Assembly: GCA_009775705.1 (NCBI GenBank)
Contig: VSQE01000048.1
Coordinates: 1-20,072 of the forward strand
DNA: 20,072 nt
Source of the DNA: Prevotellamassilia sp.
Lineage (GTDB): Bacteria; Bacteroidota; Bacteroidia; Bacteroidales; Bacteroidaceae
Direction of reading: 5' to 3'
Shown: piece by piece, positions 1 to 6,925 of the stretch
How the letters are laid out: each line of letters begins with the position of its first letter
Position numbering within the stretch: the first letter of the stretch is position 1
Translations under genes and position numbers: made by a program
The notes under the pieces: model-generated
Seen by the model: the letters and a program-made list of their open reading frames with translations, nothing else
Told to the model about the DNA's origin: nothing
Databases searched by the model: none

Positions 1-777
1 GTTGTAGATACGTCCGGATTTGATTCCCAAGCGTCGGGCCGAAAAGAATTTTTCATAATTCCGATAAGTGCAGATTCCTGCCACCCGGATGTTTTCAAAC
101 CTGAGCCCTGCCTCTTCCAGCATCAGGAAATTGGCAGCCCACAGGTCCGGATGCCATTTGCCATTCATGCGTACGGCAATTTCCTCCATCGGAAACCCTG
201 CTCCGGAAAATTCTTCATACACTTCGTCACCCACTTCAAAGGCCGCCTGTGAGATGCCTGGACCGATTATCGCCCGTACGTTTTCCGGTACGGATGAAAA
301 TTCATTCCGCATGGCAGTGATGGTCTTTTCCACGATTCGCCGGACGGTTCCCCTCCATCCGGCATGGACGGCGGCAATGATGTGATGCAGGCTATCATGC
401 AGCAACACCGGTATGCAGTCGGCCGTCGAAACCCCAATGCAGACATGGGGGACATCCGTTATCAGCGCATCGGTATCCTCCAGCATAAGCTGACGTTCCG
501 TAGCCGGTAACTTGAAAAACGTATCCCTGATGCTTCGGATTTTCGTACCGTGTGTCTGGCGGGGCAACAGCAGATGGTCATCGTCTATTCCGAGCTGGCC
601 GCACAGAATTTCGCGGTTCTTCAGAATATTCTCAACCCTGTCTCCGCAGTAATGCGTAATGTTGAAACCCGAATAACTGTCCTCCGCAAGACCTTCGCCA
701 CGCAGCGTACTGAAAGCCTTTGCTCCCTCGCCCAGATCATATTTCAGCAAAGATACCGCCAATTCCCTACTCTTCAT
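1..777 (-). CDS. pgeF: Peptidoglycan editing factor PgeF / YfiH (laccase-domain) family, C-terminus cut by window edge
   Basis: The open minus-strand frame starts at the ATG at 777-775 (MKSRELAVSLLKYDLGEG) and stays open for 259 codons to the window edge, so only the last few residues are missing. The YfiH metal/catalytic triad is present: His76 in RQTHGT, Cys121 in STADC and His138 in AAVHAGWRGT. The Cys-to-His spacing of 17 matches the triad known for E. coli YfiH. Family members remove wrongly incorporated L-Ser from UDP-MurNAc precursors in E. coli, and homologues have purine nucleoside phosphorylase/deaminase activity; which activity dominates here cannot be read from sequence. The start codon lies inside the last codons of obg (11-bp overlap), so translational coupling as the last gene of hpt-adk-obg-pgeF is likely. 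Confidence 0.9.
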   Translation of the reverse strand, partial: MKSRELAVSLLKYDLGEGAKAFSTLRGEGLAEDSYSGFNITHYCGDRVENILKNREILCGQLGIDDDHLLLPRQTHGTKIRSIRDTFFKLPATERQLMLEDTDALITDVPHVCIGVSTADCIPVLLHDSLHHIIAAVHAGWRGTVRRIVEKTITAMRNEFSSVPENVRAIIGPGISQAAFEVGDEVYEEFSGAGFPMEEIAVRMNGKWHPDLWAANFLMLEEAGLRFENIRVAGICTYRNYEKFFSARRLGIKSGRIYN

Positions 778-1933
778 CTTCCAGTTCTTCGTATTCAAAG
801 TCGGTCAGTTCCTCAATATCCTCCCCGTCTTCTACAGCCAGACCATCTTCCCAATCCGCAAAATCACGATCGAAACTGGCCACTTCTTTGTCGCGATGTA
901 TCATAGAGCCCCCTTCGCTGATCGACTGTATCTTATTGCGCTCGCTATTCAATTCCTGCCACAAGACATCCTTCAGGCCGGTTATTCCCAGGCCGGTTAC
1001 GGCCGAAATGAATACCACCGGCAAATCTTCCGGCAGTTCCTCGCGCAACATCTCCATCAGTTCCTCGTCCAGCAAGTCGCATTTAGTCACTGCCAGAACA
1101 CGGTGTTTGTCGAGCATTCCCGGGTTGAACTTTTCCAATTCGCCCAGCAAAACCCCGTATTCCTTCCTGATGTCGTCCGTGTCTCCGGGAACCATGAACA
1201 GCAGCAAGGAGTTTCGCTCTATGTGGCGCAGGAATCTGAGGCCGAGTCCCTTCCCTTCGCTGGCCCCTTCGATGATTCCGGGGATGTCCGCCATGACAAA
1301 CGACTTGCTGTCACGATATGGCACGATGCCCAGACTGGGTTCGAGGGTTGTAAAGGGATAATTCGCTATTTTGGGGCGTGCAGAAGATATGGAGGACAGC
1401 AGTGTGGACTTTCCGGCGTTGGGAAATCCTACCAGACCAACGTCCGCCAGCAGTTTCAGTTCCAGAATCACTGTCATCTCCTGCATGGGTTCGCCAGGCT
1501 GCGCATAGCGCGGTGTCTGGTTGGTCGATGTGCGGAACTGCCAGTTGCCCAGGCCGCCCCGTCCGCCTTTCAGGAGCATCACGGTCTGTCCGTCCTCCGT
1601 CACGTCACAGATGTATTTTCCCGTTTCGGAATCATAGACCACCGTACCGCAGGGGACGTCAATATATCTGTCCTCACCGTCGGCCCCGTGCGAGCAACAT
1701 TTGGAGCCGTTTCCGCCATGTCCGGCGAAGACATGACGCTCATAGCGCAGATGCAAGAGGGTCCAGTAATTGTGGTTTCCCCTGAGGTAGACGTGTCCCC
1801 CTCGTCCTCCGTCGCCGCCGTCCGGCCCGCCGTTCGGCTGGTATTTGGCCCGGTGCAGATGCATGGACCCTCTGCCGCCTTTTCCGGAACGGCAATATAT
1901 TTTCACATAATCTACAAAGTTGCTTTCGGCCAT
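767..1933 (-). CDS. obg: GTPase Obg (CgtA), ribosome assembly GTPase
   Basis: A 388-residue protein starting MAESNFVDYVKIYCRSG. An upstream in-frame ATG at 1993 would add 20 residues that do not resemble the conserved Obg start, so 1933 was chosen. The glycine-rich Obg fold fills about residues 1-160. The G domain follows: G1 GFPNAGKS at 169-176, PFTT switch I around 193, DIPG at 216-219, TKCD at 283-286 in place of the usual NKxD, and SA at 310-311. The C-terminus (about 365-388) is strongly acidic. Obg binds the 50S subunit and couples GTP/ppGpp levels to ribosome maturation. It sits 105 bp downstream of adk and overlaps pgeF. Confidence 0.97.
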   Translation of the reverse strand: MAESNFVDYVKIYCRSGKGGRGSMHLHRAKYQPNGGPDGGDGGRGGHVYLRGNHNYWTLLHLRYERHVFAGHGGNGSKCCSHGADGEDRYIDVPCGTVVYDSETGKYICDVTEDGQTVMLLKGGRGGLGNWQFRTSTNQTPRYAQPGEPMQEMTVILELKLLADVGLVGFPNAGKSTLLSSISSARPKIANYPFTTLEPSLGIVPYRDSKSFVMADIPGIIEGASEGKGLGLRFLRHIERNSLLLFMVPGDTDDIRKEYGVLLGELEKFNPGMLDKHRVLAVTKCDLLDEELMEMLREELPEDLPVVFISAVTGLGITGLKDVLWQELNSERNKIQSISEGGSMIHRDKEVASFDRDFADWEDGLAVEDGEDIEELTDFEYEELEDEE

Positions 1934-2038
1934 AGTGTGTCTCGGATATACAAAATGAAATGAAAAGAAGACAAGCGTCGCTTCTGGGATCATGCCACTC
2001 CGCCTGTCTCCTTTTTCTTGGATAAAACAAAAAAGTCT

Positions 2039-2608
2039 TTACAACCGGTCAATCACAGCACAAAGTGCGGCATTGATCTCTTCAAGGGAACCGTAGCCCT
2101 TCACGGCATGGCGCAACCCTTCCTTCTCGTACCAGTCGATGAGCGGTGCTGTCTGCGATTTATAGACATTCAGACGCTTCCCGATGGTTTCTTCATTGTC
2201 GTCCGCACGCCCCGAAGTCTTTCCGCGATTGATCAGACGTTCCATCAGCATCTCATCGGGTACGTCCAGTTCCAACATACCGGAGATGGACGTGCCGCGT
2301 TCTTCCAACATCCTCTTCAGAGCCTCAGCCTGCGGAATCGTGCGGGGAAAACCGTCGAAAATCACTCCCTCGCAAGGGCAAAGTCCGTCATACACGCCTG
2401 CCAGGATGTCAATCATCAAGCCATCGGGAATGAGTTGTCCGTTGTCAATATACTCTTTGGCTGTCCGCCCCAGTTCCGTTCCGGCCTTGATCTCTGCACG
2501 GAGGACATCGCCTGTCGAGATGTGCTTCAGTCTGTACTTTTCCACCAGCAGGGCGCTCTGCGTACCCTTTCCGGAACCGGGCGCGCCGAAAATTACAATA
2601 TTCTTCAT
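2039..2608 (-). CDS. adk: Adenylate kinase
   Basis: A 189-residue cytoplasmic kinase that interconverts ATP + AMP and 2 ADP. The P-loop GAPGSGKGT is at residues 8-16 directly after the start MKNIVIF. The NMP-binding signature FDGFPRT and the short LID around GRADD are present. The LID lacks the four-cysteine zinc knuckle of long-type enzymes, so this is the short form, and 189 residues is normal for Bacteroidetes. It lies 37 bp downstream of hpt in the same orientation, a sensible pairing of purine salvage with adenine nucleotide balance. Confidence 0.97.
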   Translation of the reverse strand: MKNIVIFGAPGSGKGTQSALLVEKYRLKHISTGDVLRAEIKAGTELGRTAKEYIDNGQLIPDGLMIDILAGVYDGLCPCEGVIFDGFPRTIPQAEALKRMLEERGTSISGMLELDVPDEMLMERLINRGKTSGRADDNEETIGKRLNVYKSQTAPLIDWYEKEGLRHAVKGYGSLEEINAALCAVIDRL

Positions 2609-2645
2609 GTCCGTATTATTTTTTTGATAATATTTCAGTTTCTCT

Positions 2646-3182
2646 TCACTCCACCACGGTATAGATATCCCTCAGGTTGCGCCCCTCGCCGTCATAGTCC
2701 AGACCGTAACCCACGATGAAGTCGTTGGGAATGTCAAAGCAGCGGAAGTCAATGTCCAGATCCACTTTCAGGTTGTCCGGCTTCACCAGCAGCGAGGCCA
2801 CATACACCTCCGCCGGATGCTTCTTCCTGAGCAGAGCCAGCATCTCCTTCATCGTCAGCCCCGAGTCAATGATGTCCTCCACCACCACAACCGTGCGGTT
2901 TTCCAAATCCTCCTTCAGACCCATCAATTCCTTCACATGCCCCGTAGACGCTGTTCCTGAATATGAGGACATGCGTACAAACGAGATCTCGCAGGGAATA
3001 GTCATGCGCCGCACCAGATCCGCCGCGAAAACGAAGGCTCCGTTCAACACCGTAAGGAACAAGGGATGCTTCCCCTCCAGCCTCCGGCTCATCTCCGCCG
3101 CCAGAGTTTCCACGCGCTTCAATATCTCGTTCTCCGGAATCGAGATGGCGAAAGTCTTGTCTTTTATTGTTACAGTCTTCAT
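2646..3182 (-). CDS. hpt: Hypoxanthine phosphoribosyltransferase
   Basis: A 178-residue phosphoribosyltransferase beginning MKTVTIKDKTF; an upstream ATG at 3209 adds nine unconvincing residues (MYFCRNFFS), so 3182 is preferred. The PRPP-binding motif VVVVEDIIDSGLT is at residues 98-110 with the acidic pair Glu102-Asp103. The flexible-loop region around MSSYSGT (71-77) and the base-binding end KPDNLKVDLDIDF also match. It converts hypoxanthine or guanine plus PRPP to IMP or GMP. It is the first gene of the leftward hpt-adk-obg-pgeF run and diverges from the YgbA-family gene. A possible TAnnTTTG-type -7 element (TATTTTTG) lies at 3206-3199. Confidence 0.96.
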   Translation of the reverse strand: MKTVTIKDKTFAISIPENEILKRVETLAAEMSRRLEGKHPLFLTVLNGAFVFAADLVRRMTIPCEISFVRMSSYSGTASTGHVKELMGLKEDLENRTVVVVEDIIDSGLTMKEMLALLRKKHPAEVYVASLLVKPDNLKVDLDIDFRCFDIPNDFIVGYGLDYDGEGRNLRDIYTVVE

Positions 3183-3198
3183 GCTGAAAAAATTTCTG

Positions 3199-3206
3199 CA
3201 AAAATA
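3199..3206 (-). promoter_or_regulatory. Possible -7 element for hpt operon
   Basis: TATTTTTG read on the minus strand fits the Bacteroidetes -7 consensus TAnnTTTG and lies 17 bp before the hpt ATG. No TTG was found at the expected -33 position, so support is weak and would imply a very short leader. Confidence 0.3.
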
Positions 3207-3237
3207 CAAAAAACCTACATACCCGCGTCCGACCGTC

Positions 3238-3268
3238 TTGATTTTCTCAATCTGTATGCCTAAATTTG
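3238..3268 (+). promoter_or_regulatory. Bacteroidetes-type promoter for the YgbA-family gene
   Basis: TTG at 3238-3240 is separated by 20 bp from TAAATTTG at 3261-3268, a full match to the Bacteroidetes sigma-ABfr consensus (TTG, 19-21 bp, TAnnTTTG). The start codon it serves is at 3326, giving a leader of about 50 nt. I saw no convincing operator in the leader. Confidence 0.6.
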
Positions 3269-3325
3269 CACAGTCGGCCAGAAAAACTCCCCGCTTCCGG
3301 CCGCCCTTTCACAGACAAAAACAAA

Positions 3326-3634
3326 ATGACAGACCGTATTGAGGAAGAAAAGAAAATAGTCCGGCAGATGATAACCCTCTATTGCCGGAGGCGCGAAAAG
3401 AATGTCTCTCTGTGCCCTGCATGCGCCGCCCTATTCCGGTATGCCTGCGGGCGACTGGAGCGGTGTCCGCACAGGCATACCGACAAACCCACCTGTCGGA
3501 AATGTCCCACACACTGTTACCGTCCCGAGATGAAGGAAAAAATCAGGGTTGTCATGCGGTGGGCCGGTCCGCGAATGCTCCTCATCCATCCTCTCGCAGC
3601 ACTCAGACACTTTAAGCGAGAACTTTGCCGGTGA
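3326..3634 (+). CDS. Nitrous oxide-stimulated promoter / YgbA family cysteine-rich protein
   Basis: A 102-residue protein, starting MTDRIEEEKKIVRQMITLYC. An in-frame ATG at 3266 would add 20 unrelated residues and overlaps the -7 element, so 3326 was chosen. It carries the family's cysteine pattern: Cys20, CPAC at 30-33, RCP at 46-48, CRKCPTHCYRPEM at 57-69, and the conserved MRWAGPRML at 77-85. The C-x2-C and C-x3-C spacing suggests metal binding, but this is inference. The E. coli homologue ygbA belongs to the NO-responsive NsrR regulon and is linked to nitrosative stress; the biochemical role is not settled. No NsrR-like site was recognised here. It is monocistronic and divergent from hpt. 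Confidence 0.88.
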   Translation: MTDRIEEEKKIVRQMITLYCRRREKNVSLCPACAALFRYACGRLERCPHRHTDKPTCRKCPTHCYRPEMKEKIRVVMRWAGPRMLLIHPLAALRHFKRELCR

Positions 3635-3806
3635 CGGCCTCCTATTGTGCCGAAACGGGACATATTAATTGACCATATTCGTTGTATCATGGAGAACGCA
3701 TCCACTGTGATCGGGTTTTATTCAAAAGGTCTTTCATCGTTTCACGTTAACCGGCGATTGAAAAAACAGCATTAAAAGCCGAATGTAAAAACAAGTTAAT
3801 TAACAT

Positions 3807-3837
3807 TTGCTTTTCGCTCTCCGGTGTTGTACATTTG
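3807..3837 (+). promoter_or_regulatory. Bacteroidetes-type promoter upstream of a short transcript
   Basis: TTG at 3807-3809, a 20-bp spacer and TACATTTG at 3830-3837 match the Bacteroidetes promoter consensus exactly. There is no start codon before the terminator at 3862, so the promoter appears to drive a non-coding transcript. Confidence 0.55.
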
Positions 3838-3843
3838 CACCAG

Positions 3844-3888
3844 CAAAGTAGAAGAACCCTGAAAGGCCGCCTGAAAGCGGCCTTTTTT
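3844..3888 (+). ncRNA. Candidate small RNA of about 45 nt
   Basis: Inferred from a consensus promoter at 3807-3837 and a strong intrinsic terminator at 3862-3888 with no reading frame between them. The 5' single-stranded part is only about 18 nt, so this may be a very short sRNA. I do not recognise it as a named RNA family. The exact 5' end is an estimate, about 7 nt after the -7 element. Confidence 0.4.
3862..3888 (+). terminator. Intrinsic terminator
   Basis: A perfect 9-bp stem (AAAGGCCGC / GCGGCCTTT) with a 6-nt loop is followed by a run of T. The stem is GC-rich and the U-tract lies on the plus strand. Confidence 0.8.
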
Positions 3889-3905
3889 CGATGCTTAACG
3901 TGAAA

Positions 3906-3977
3906 ACAACATAGGATCTTGTCGAAAAAAGGTCCTATCTTTTTCAAAAAAGATACTATGTTGTGAAAAATAGGTCC
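3906..3977. repeat. AT-rich inverted and direct repeat block
   Basis: Arms ACAACATAGGATCTT (3906-3920) and AAGATACTATGTTGT (3950-3964) are complementary at 14 of 15 positions. Between and after them lie related boxes GGTCCTAT (3931-3938) and ATAGGTCC (3970-3977), each preceded by a GAAAAA-type stretch. It could be an operator cluster, a stem-loop at the mazG leader or a dispersed repeat. Confidence 0.5.
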
Positions 3978-4129
3978 GTTTCCACTTGAATTCCATCCCA
4001 CCTTGAGGTTAAACTTTATAGACAGACGTTAAAGTCTGTATGCAAAACTTTTTCAAAAAAATTCTGGCACGACATTTTTTATCTCATAAATTAAACATTC
4101 TCACGCCGGTGAATTGCCGAAAAAATCCG

Positions 4130-4137
4130 TACTTTTG
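4130..4137 (+). promoter_or_regulatory. Probable -7 element for mazG
   Basis: TACTTTTG fits TAnnTTTG and sits 35 bp before the mazG ATG. The -33 position lacks a clear TTG. Confidence 0.45.
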
Positions 4138-4172
4138 CAGCCGGAAAAATTCTGTAAAAAAAGAGAAAAGAC

Positions 4173-4982
4173 ATGCATACAAGAGAAGAAAAGCTGGAGG
4201 CGTTCGGCCGTTTGCTGGACGTGCTGGATGAGCTGCGCGAAAAATGCCCGTGGGACCGCAAGCAGACCAACGAGAGTTTGCGGCCCAACACAATTGAAGA
4301 GACTTATGAATTGTGCGATGCCTTGATGCGCAACGACAAGAAGAACATCTGCAAGGAGCTGGGCGATGTGCTACTGCACGTGGCCTTTTACGCGAAAATC
4401 GGCTCGGAGACGGAGGATTTTGATATGGCGGACGTCTGCAATCAGCTGTGCGACAAGCTCATTTTCCGCCATCCGCATGTATTTCCACCAACCGCAGATC
4501 CTGCTTCTTCATCGCAGGAAGAGGGTCTCTCTCCACAGCAGGTATCGGAACAATGGGAGTTGCTGAAACAGAAGGAGCGGGACGGAAACGGGACGGTGCT
4601 GGGCGGTGTGCCGGCTTCGCTGCCCTCGCTGATCAAAGCCTACCGCATTCAGGACAAGGCACGCAACGTGGGCTTTGACTGGGAGAAGCGCGCACAGGTA
4701 TGGGACAAGGTTAAGGAGGAGATTAACGAGTTCGAGGCGGAGATTGAGTCGATGGACAAAGAAAAAGCCGAAGCAGAACTGGGCGATGTGTTGTTCAGCC
4801 TTGTCAACGCGGCGCGGCTCTACAAGATAAATCCCGACAATGCGCTGGAACGTACGAACCAGAAATTCATCCGCCGCTTTGGCTATCTGGAGGCACATAC
4901 GTTGAAACGGGGACGGAAGCTGAAAGACATGACGCTGGCCGAGATGGATGAAATCTGGAACGAGGCCAAAGCGGCCGAATAA
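4173..4982 (+). CDS. mazG: Nucleoside triphosphate pyrophosphohydrolase MazG
   Basis: A 269-residue protein with the duplicated MazG all-alpha NTP-PPase fold. The first copy shows CPWDRKQT (25-32), IEETYELCDAL (41-51) and KELGDVLLHV (61-70). The second shows KEEINEFEAEI (181-191) and AELGDVLFSLVNAARL (201-216), with the acidic residues that bind Mg2+. It hydrolyses NTPs or dNTPs to NMP and pyrophosphate; in E. coli it cleans damaged nucleotides and affects ppGpp levels. Length is typical of full-size MazG. The DMT transporter gene starts 13 bp downstream, so they are probably co-transcribed, although no functional link is evident. Confidence 0.95.
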   Translation: MHTREEKLEAFGRLLDVLDELREKCPWDRKQTNESLRPNTIEETYELCDALMRNDKKNICKELGDVLLHVAFYAKIGSETEDFDMADVCNQLCDKLIFRHPHVFPPTADPASSSQEEGLSPQQVSEQWELLKQKERDGNGTVLGGVPASLPSLIKAYRIQDKARNVGFDWEKRAQVWDKVKEEINEFEAEIESMDKEKAEAELGDVLFSLVNAARLYKINPDNALERTNQKFIRRFGYLEAHTLKRGRKLKDMTLAEMDEIWNEAKAAE

Positions 4983-4995
4983 GGTCCGGCCGGAC

Positions 4996-5889
4996 ATGTA
5001 TCACCTGCTGGCTATTCTCACGGTCTGCATCTGGGGAACAACCTTCGTGTCGACAAAGATGTTGCTGAATGAAGGTCTTTCTCCTGTTGGGATTTTCTTT
5101 TTCCGCTTTTTGCTGGCCTATGCGGGCATCTGCCTGTTGTGGCCGCACGAGAAGCGGTTCTGCCGCTCGGTGCGGGATGAACTGTTGATGCTTGTTGCAG
5201 GAGTTTCGGGCGGTTCGCTATATTTCTATACGGAAAACACGGCCTTACGCTACACGAAGGCAGGAAGCGTGTCAGTCATCGTATGTCTTGCTCCGTTGCT
5301 TACGGCTTTGCTTGCCGCGGCGGGGAGTTCTTCGGGCCGCAGAATTCCCGTCAGGCTGTGGGCGGGTTCGGTTTTCGCTTTTGGCGGAGTTGTACTGATG
5401 TTGGGGTCGGGAGACGGTTTTACCTCGTATTCCCAGTTAAGGGGAGGTCTGCTTGCCTTCCTGGCGGCACTTCTGTGGGCTGTTTACCAGACCGTTGTCA
5501 AACCTCTGAGTGACAGGTACAGCACCCTGATGCTGACACGCAAGGTGTTTGGCTACGGACTGCTTTCCTCGCTTTTTTTCGGCGCAGACACTGTGAGAAC
5601 GGCCGGTTGCCTGACCACATGTCCAGAGATACTGGCTCGCCCTGTAGTTTGTTGGAACCTGCTGTTTTTGGGGCTGGTAGCCTCATTGCTGTGTTACGTA
5701 TTATGGAACAAGACTGTGGAAAAACTGGGAGCGGTGGTTTCCGCCAACTATATCTATCTCAACCCGTTGATCACGTGCCTTTTCTCCTATATTTTTCTTC
5801 AGGAACACCTGACCCTTTCCGTGCTGGCTGGCGGAGGTCTGGTTCTTGTCGGAGTTTATATGGCGGTTTCACGACCACTCTATTTGTAA
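4996..5889 (+). CDS. DMT superfamily transporter, EamA family (10 TM)
   Basis: A 297-residue, highly hydrophobic inner-membrane protein starting MYHLLAILTVCIWGTTF. The in-frame ATG at 4948 lies inside mazG and adds 16 charged residues, so 4996 is preferred. Two EamA repeats are visible: the first opens with WGTTFVSTKMLL (about 14-25), the second with LLWAVYQTVVKPL near residue 160. The pattern YFYTENTALRYTKAGSVSVI is typical of the carboxylate/amino-acid/amine transporter group. The hydrophobic segments fit about ten helices. Substrate cannot be inferred. It follows mazG closely. Confidence 0.88.
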   Translation: MYHLLAILTVCIWGTTFVSTKMLLNEGLSPVGIFFFRFLLAYAGICLLWPHEKRFCRSVRDELLMLVAGVSGGSLYFYTENTALRYTKAGSVSVIVCLAPLLTALLAAAGSSSGRRIPVRLWAGSVFAFGGVVLMLGSGDGFTSYSQLRGGLLAFLAALLWAVYQTVVKPLSDRYSTLMLTRKVFGYGLLSSLFFGADTVRTAGCLTTCPEILARPVVCWNLLFLGLVASLLCYVLWNKTVEKLGAVVSANYIYLNPLITCLFSYIFLQEHLTLSVLAGGGLVLVGVYMAVSRPLYL

Positions 5890-5916
5890 ATAATTTGCAA
5901 AATTAAAAGTCAGGAC

Positions 5917-5932
5917 GGGGCTTTTTAGCCCC
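5917..5932 (+). terminator. Possible terminator hairpin after mazG-DMT operon
   Basis: GGGGCT (5917-5922), loop TTTT, AGCCCC (5927-5932) form a perfect 6-bp stem 27 bp after the stop codon. It is not followed by a U-tract directly, only a T-rich stretch about 15 bp on, so efficiency is uncertain. Confidence 0.4.
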
Positions 5933-5960
5933 AATTCATAGTTTAATTCCTTTTTTTCTG

Positions 5961-5968
5961 TATATTTG
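5961..5968 (+). promoter_or_regulatory. Probable -7 element for the lipoprotein gene
   Basis: TATATTTG matches TAnnTTTG and lies 31 bp before the lipoprotein ATG at 6000. No TTG was seen at the -33 position. Confidence 0.5.
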
Positions 5969-5999
5969 CGCCAAAACAACATATAGATATACAATAGAC

Positions 6000-6848
6000 A
6001 TGGGTGTACAATTTTTTAGAACGGGCATCCGTCTGTTTTCCTTGCAGATGGTTCTGACATCATTTTTCCTTCTCTCCTGCGGCGGTGACGATGATGTCGC
6101 ACCGGAGCAGCCGGCCATGCGCCCGACATTGCCGGCTGAGGGAGCCGCTCCTGTCCGCAGCATCACGCATTGGGGACACGTGATTCCCTGTTACGACTGG
6201 GAATTCAGTTATGTTAACGGCAGGCTCATCACCGGAAAGGGGACATTGAGAGATCCTCTGGCAAGCATAGACCGCACTTTTTCCTATACGAATACGTTGG
6301 GCTACGGACCGAGCAACGTCTCCATGACAACGAGCAACAACGAGTCGGTCAGGCTCCAGTTGAACTCTTCCGGATACATTGACAAGATGACCGTGAACCG
6401 GGACACCTACGAGTTCAACTATCTGGACGGAAGACTGGTCAGGTGGAACAAAATCACTTTCGGCAATAGTCTGGGACAGATCACGCAAGTGGTTTCGGGC
6501 GCAACATTGGAATATAGGAACGGAGACCTCTCCTGCATCAGGTACACGAAGAACCAGATAGAACCGATTACCCTCACCTTCGAGACCAGTGACATTGTAA
6601 ACCGTAACGGCCTGCTGCCCGAAACTGTTTCCGAAGAGATGGGATGTCTGGGATTCGAAAACCTATACTATGCCGGTCTGTTGGGACGTCCCACCATCCA
6701 TCTGGTGAAGAGCGTGACAGTTGAGAATCTGTACAATCCTGACAAGAACAGGACCACGAGGTTTGAATACAGTACCACCACGGGAAATATCGACCTCTGC
6801 ACGTACCACAATAACGGCCAACCGACTTCCGTAAATTACAACTATTAA
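6000..6848 (+). CDS. Putative surface lipoprotein, DUF4595-like
   Basis: A 282-residue protein with a type II signal peptide: a hydrophobic stretch to residue 26 and a lipobox LLSC with Cys27. Cys27 is followed by GGDDD, an acidic start resembling the Bacteroidetes lipoprotein surface-export signal. The mature part is rich in short beta segments of the type GYIDKM-TVNRDTYEFNYLDGRLVRW, and similar units recur, as in ATLEYRNGDLSCIRYTKNQ. This resembles the YD-repeat-like DUF4595 lipoproteins of Bacteroidales; the family call is from memory and moderate. It has its own -7 element and a strong terminator 25 bp after the stop, so it is probably monocistronic. No function can be assigned. Confidence 0.75.
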   Translation: MGVQFFRTGIRLFSLQMVLTSFFLLSCGGDDDVAPEQPAMRPTLPAEGAAPVRSITHWGHVIPCYDWEFSYVNGRLITGKGTLRDPLASIDRTFSYTNTLGYGPSNVSMTTSNNESVRLQLNSSGYIDKMTVNRDTYEFNYLDGRLVRWNKITFGNSLGQITQVVSGATLEYRNGDLSCIRYTKNQIEPITLTFETSDIVNRNGLLPETVSEEMGCLGFENLYYAGLLGRPTIHLVKSVTVENLYNPDKNRTTRFEYSTTTGNIDLCTYHNNGQPTSVNYNY

Positions 6849-6873
6849 GACAACAACTCTTTCCACGCATCAC

Positions 6874-6905
6874 AAAAAAGGTCTCCGGTATTGCCGGACC
6901 TTTTT
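6874..6905 (+). terminator. Intrinsic terminator between lipoprotein gene and menF
   Basis: AAAAAGGT, a bulged C and TCCGG pair with CCGGA and CCTTTTT across a short TATTG loop, giving about 13 bp with a T-run at the 3' end. It lies 25 bp after the lipoprotein stop and only 20 bp before the menF ATG. Confidence 0.8.
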
Positions 6906-6925
6906 CGTATGCCTAACTGACAACA

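Larger units (their letters stand above)
3635..4172. other. 538-bp intergenic region with short transcript unit and inverted repeat
   Basis: No protein gene is supported. It contains a promoter (3807-3837), a candidate transcript ending in an intrinsic terminator at 3862-3888, an AT-rich inverted-repeat block (3906-3977), a small hairpin at 4022-4039 (ACAGAC, 6-nt loop, GTCTGT) and the -7 element of mazG. Confidence 0.7.

Noticed and set aside
896..1963. 355-codon plus-strand open frame
   Set aside because: It is antisense to obg, which has all GTPase motifs; the plus-strand translation shows no recognisable family.
1934..1993. 20-residue N-terminal extension of Obg
   Set aside because: The conserved family start is MAESNFVDYVKIY at 1933; the extension shows no conserved feature.
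3747..4001. 84-codon minus-strand open frame
   Set aside because: It runs through the promoter, terminator and inverted repeat on the other strand and has no family resemblance.
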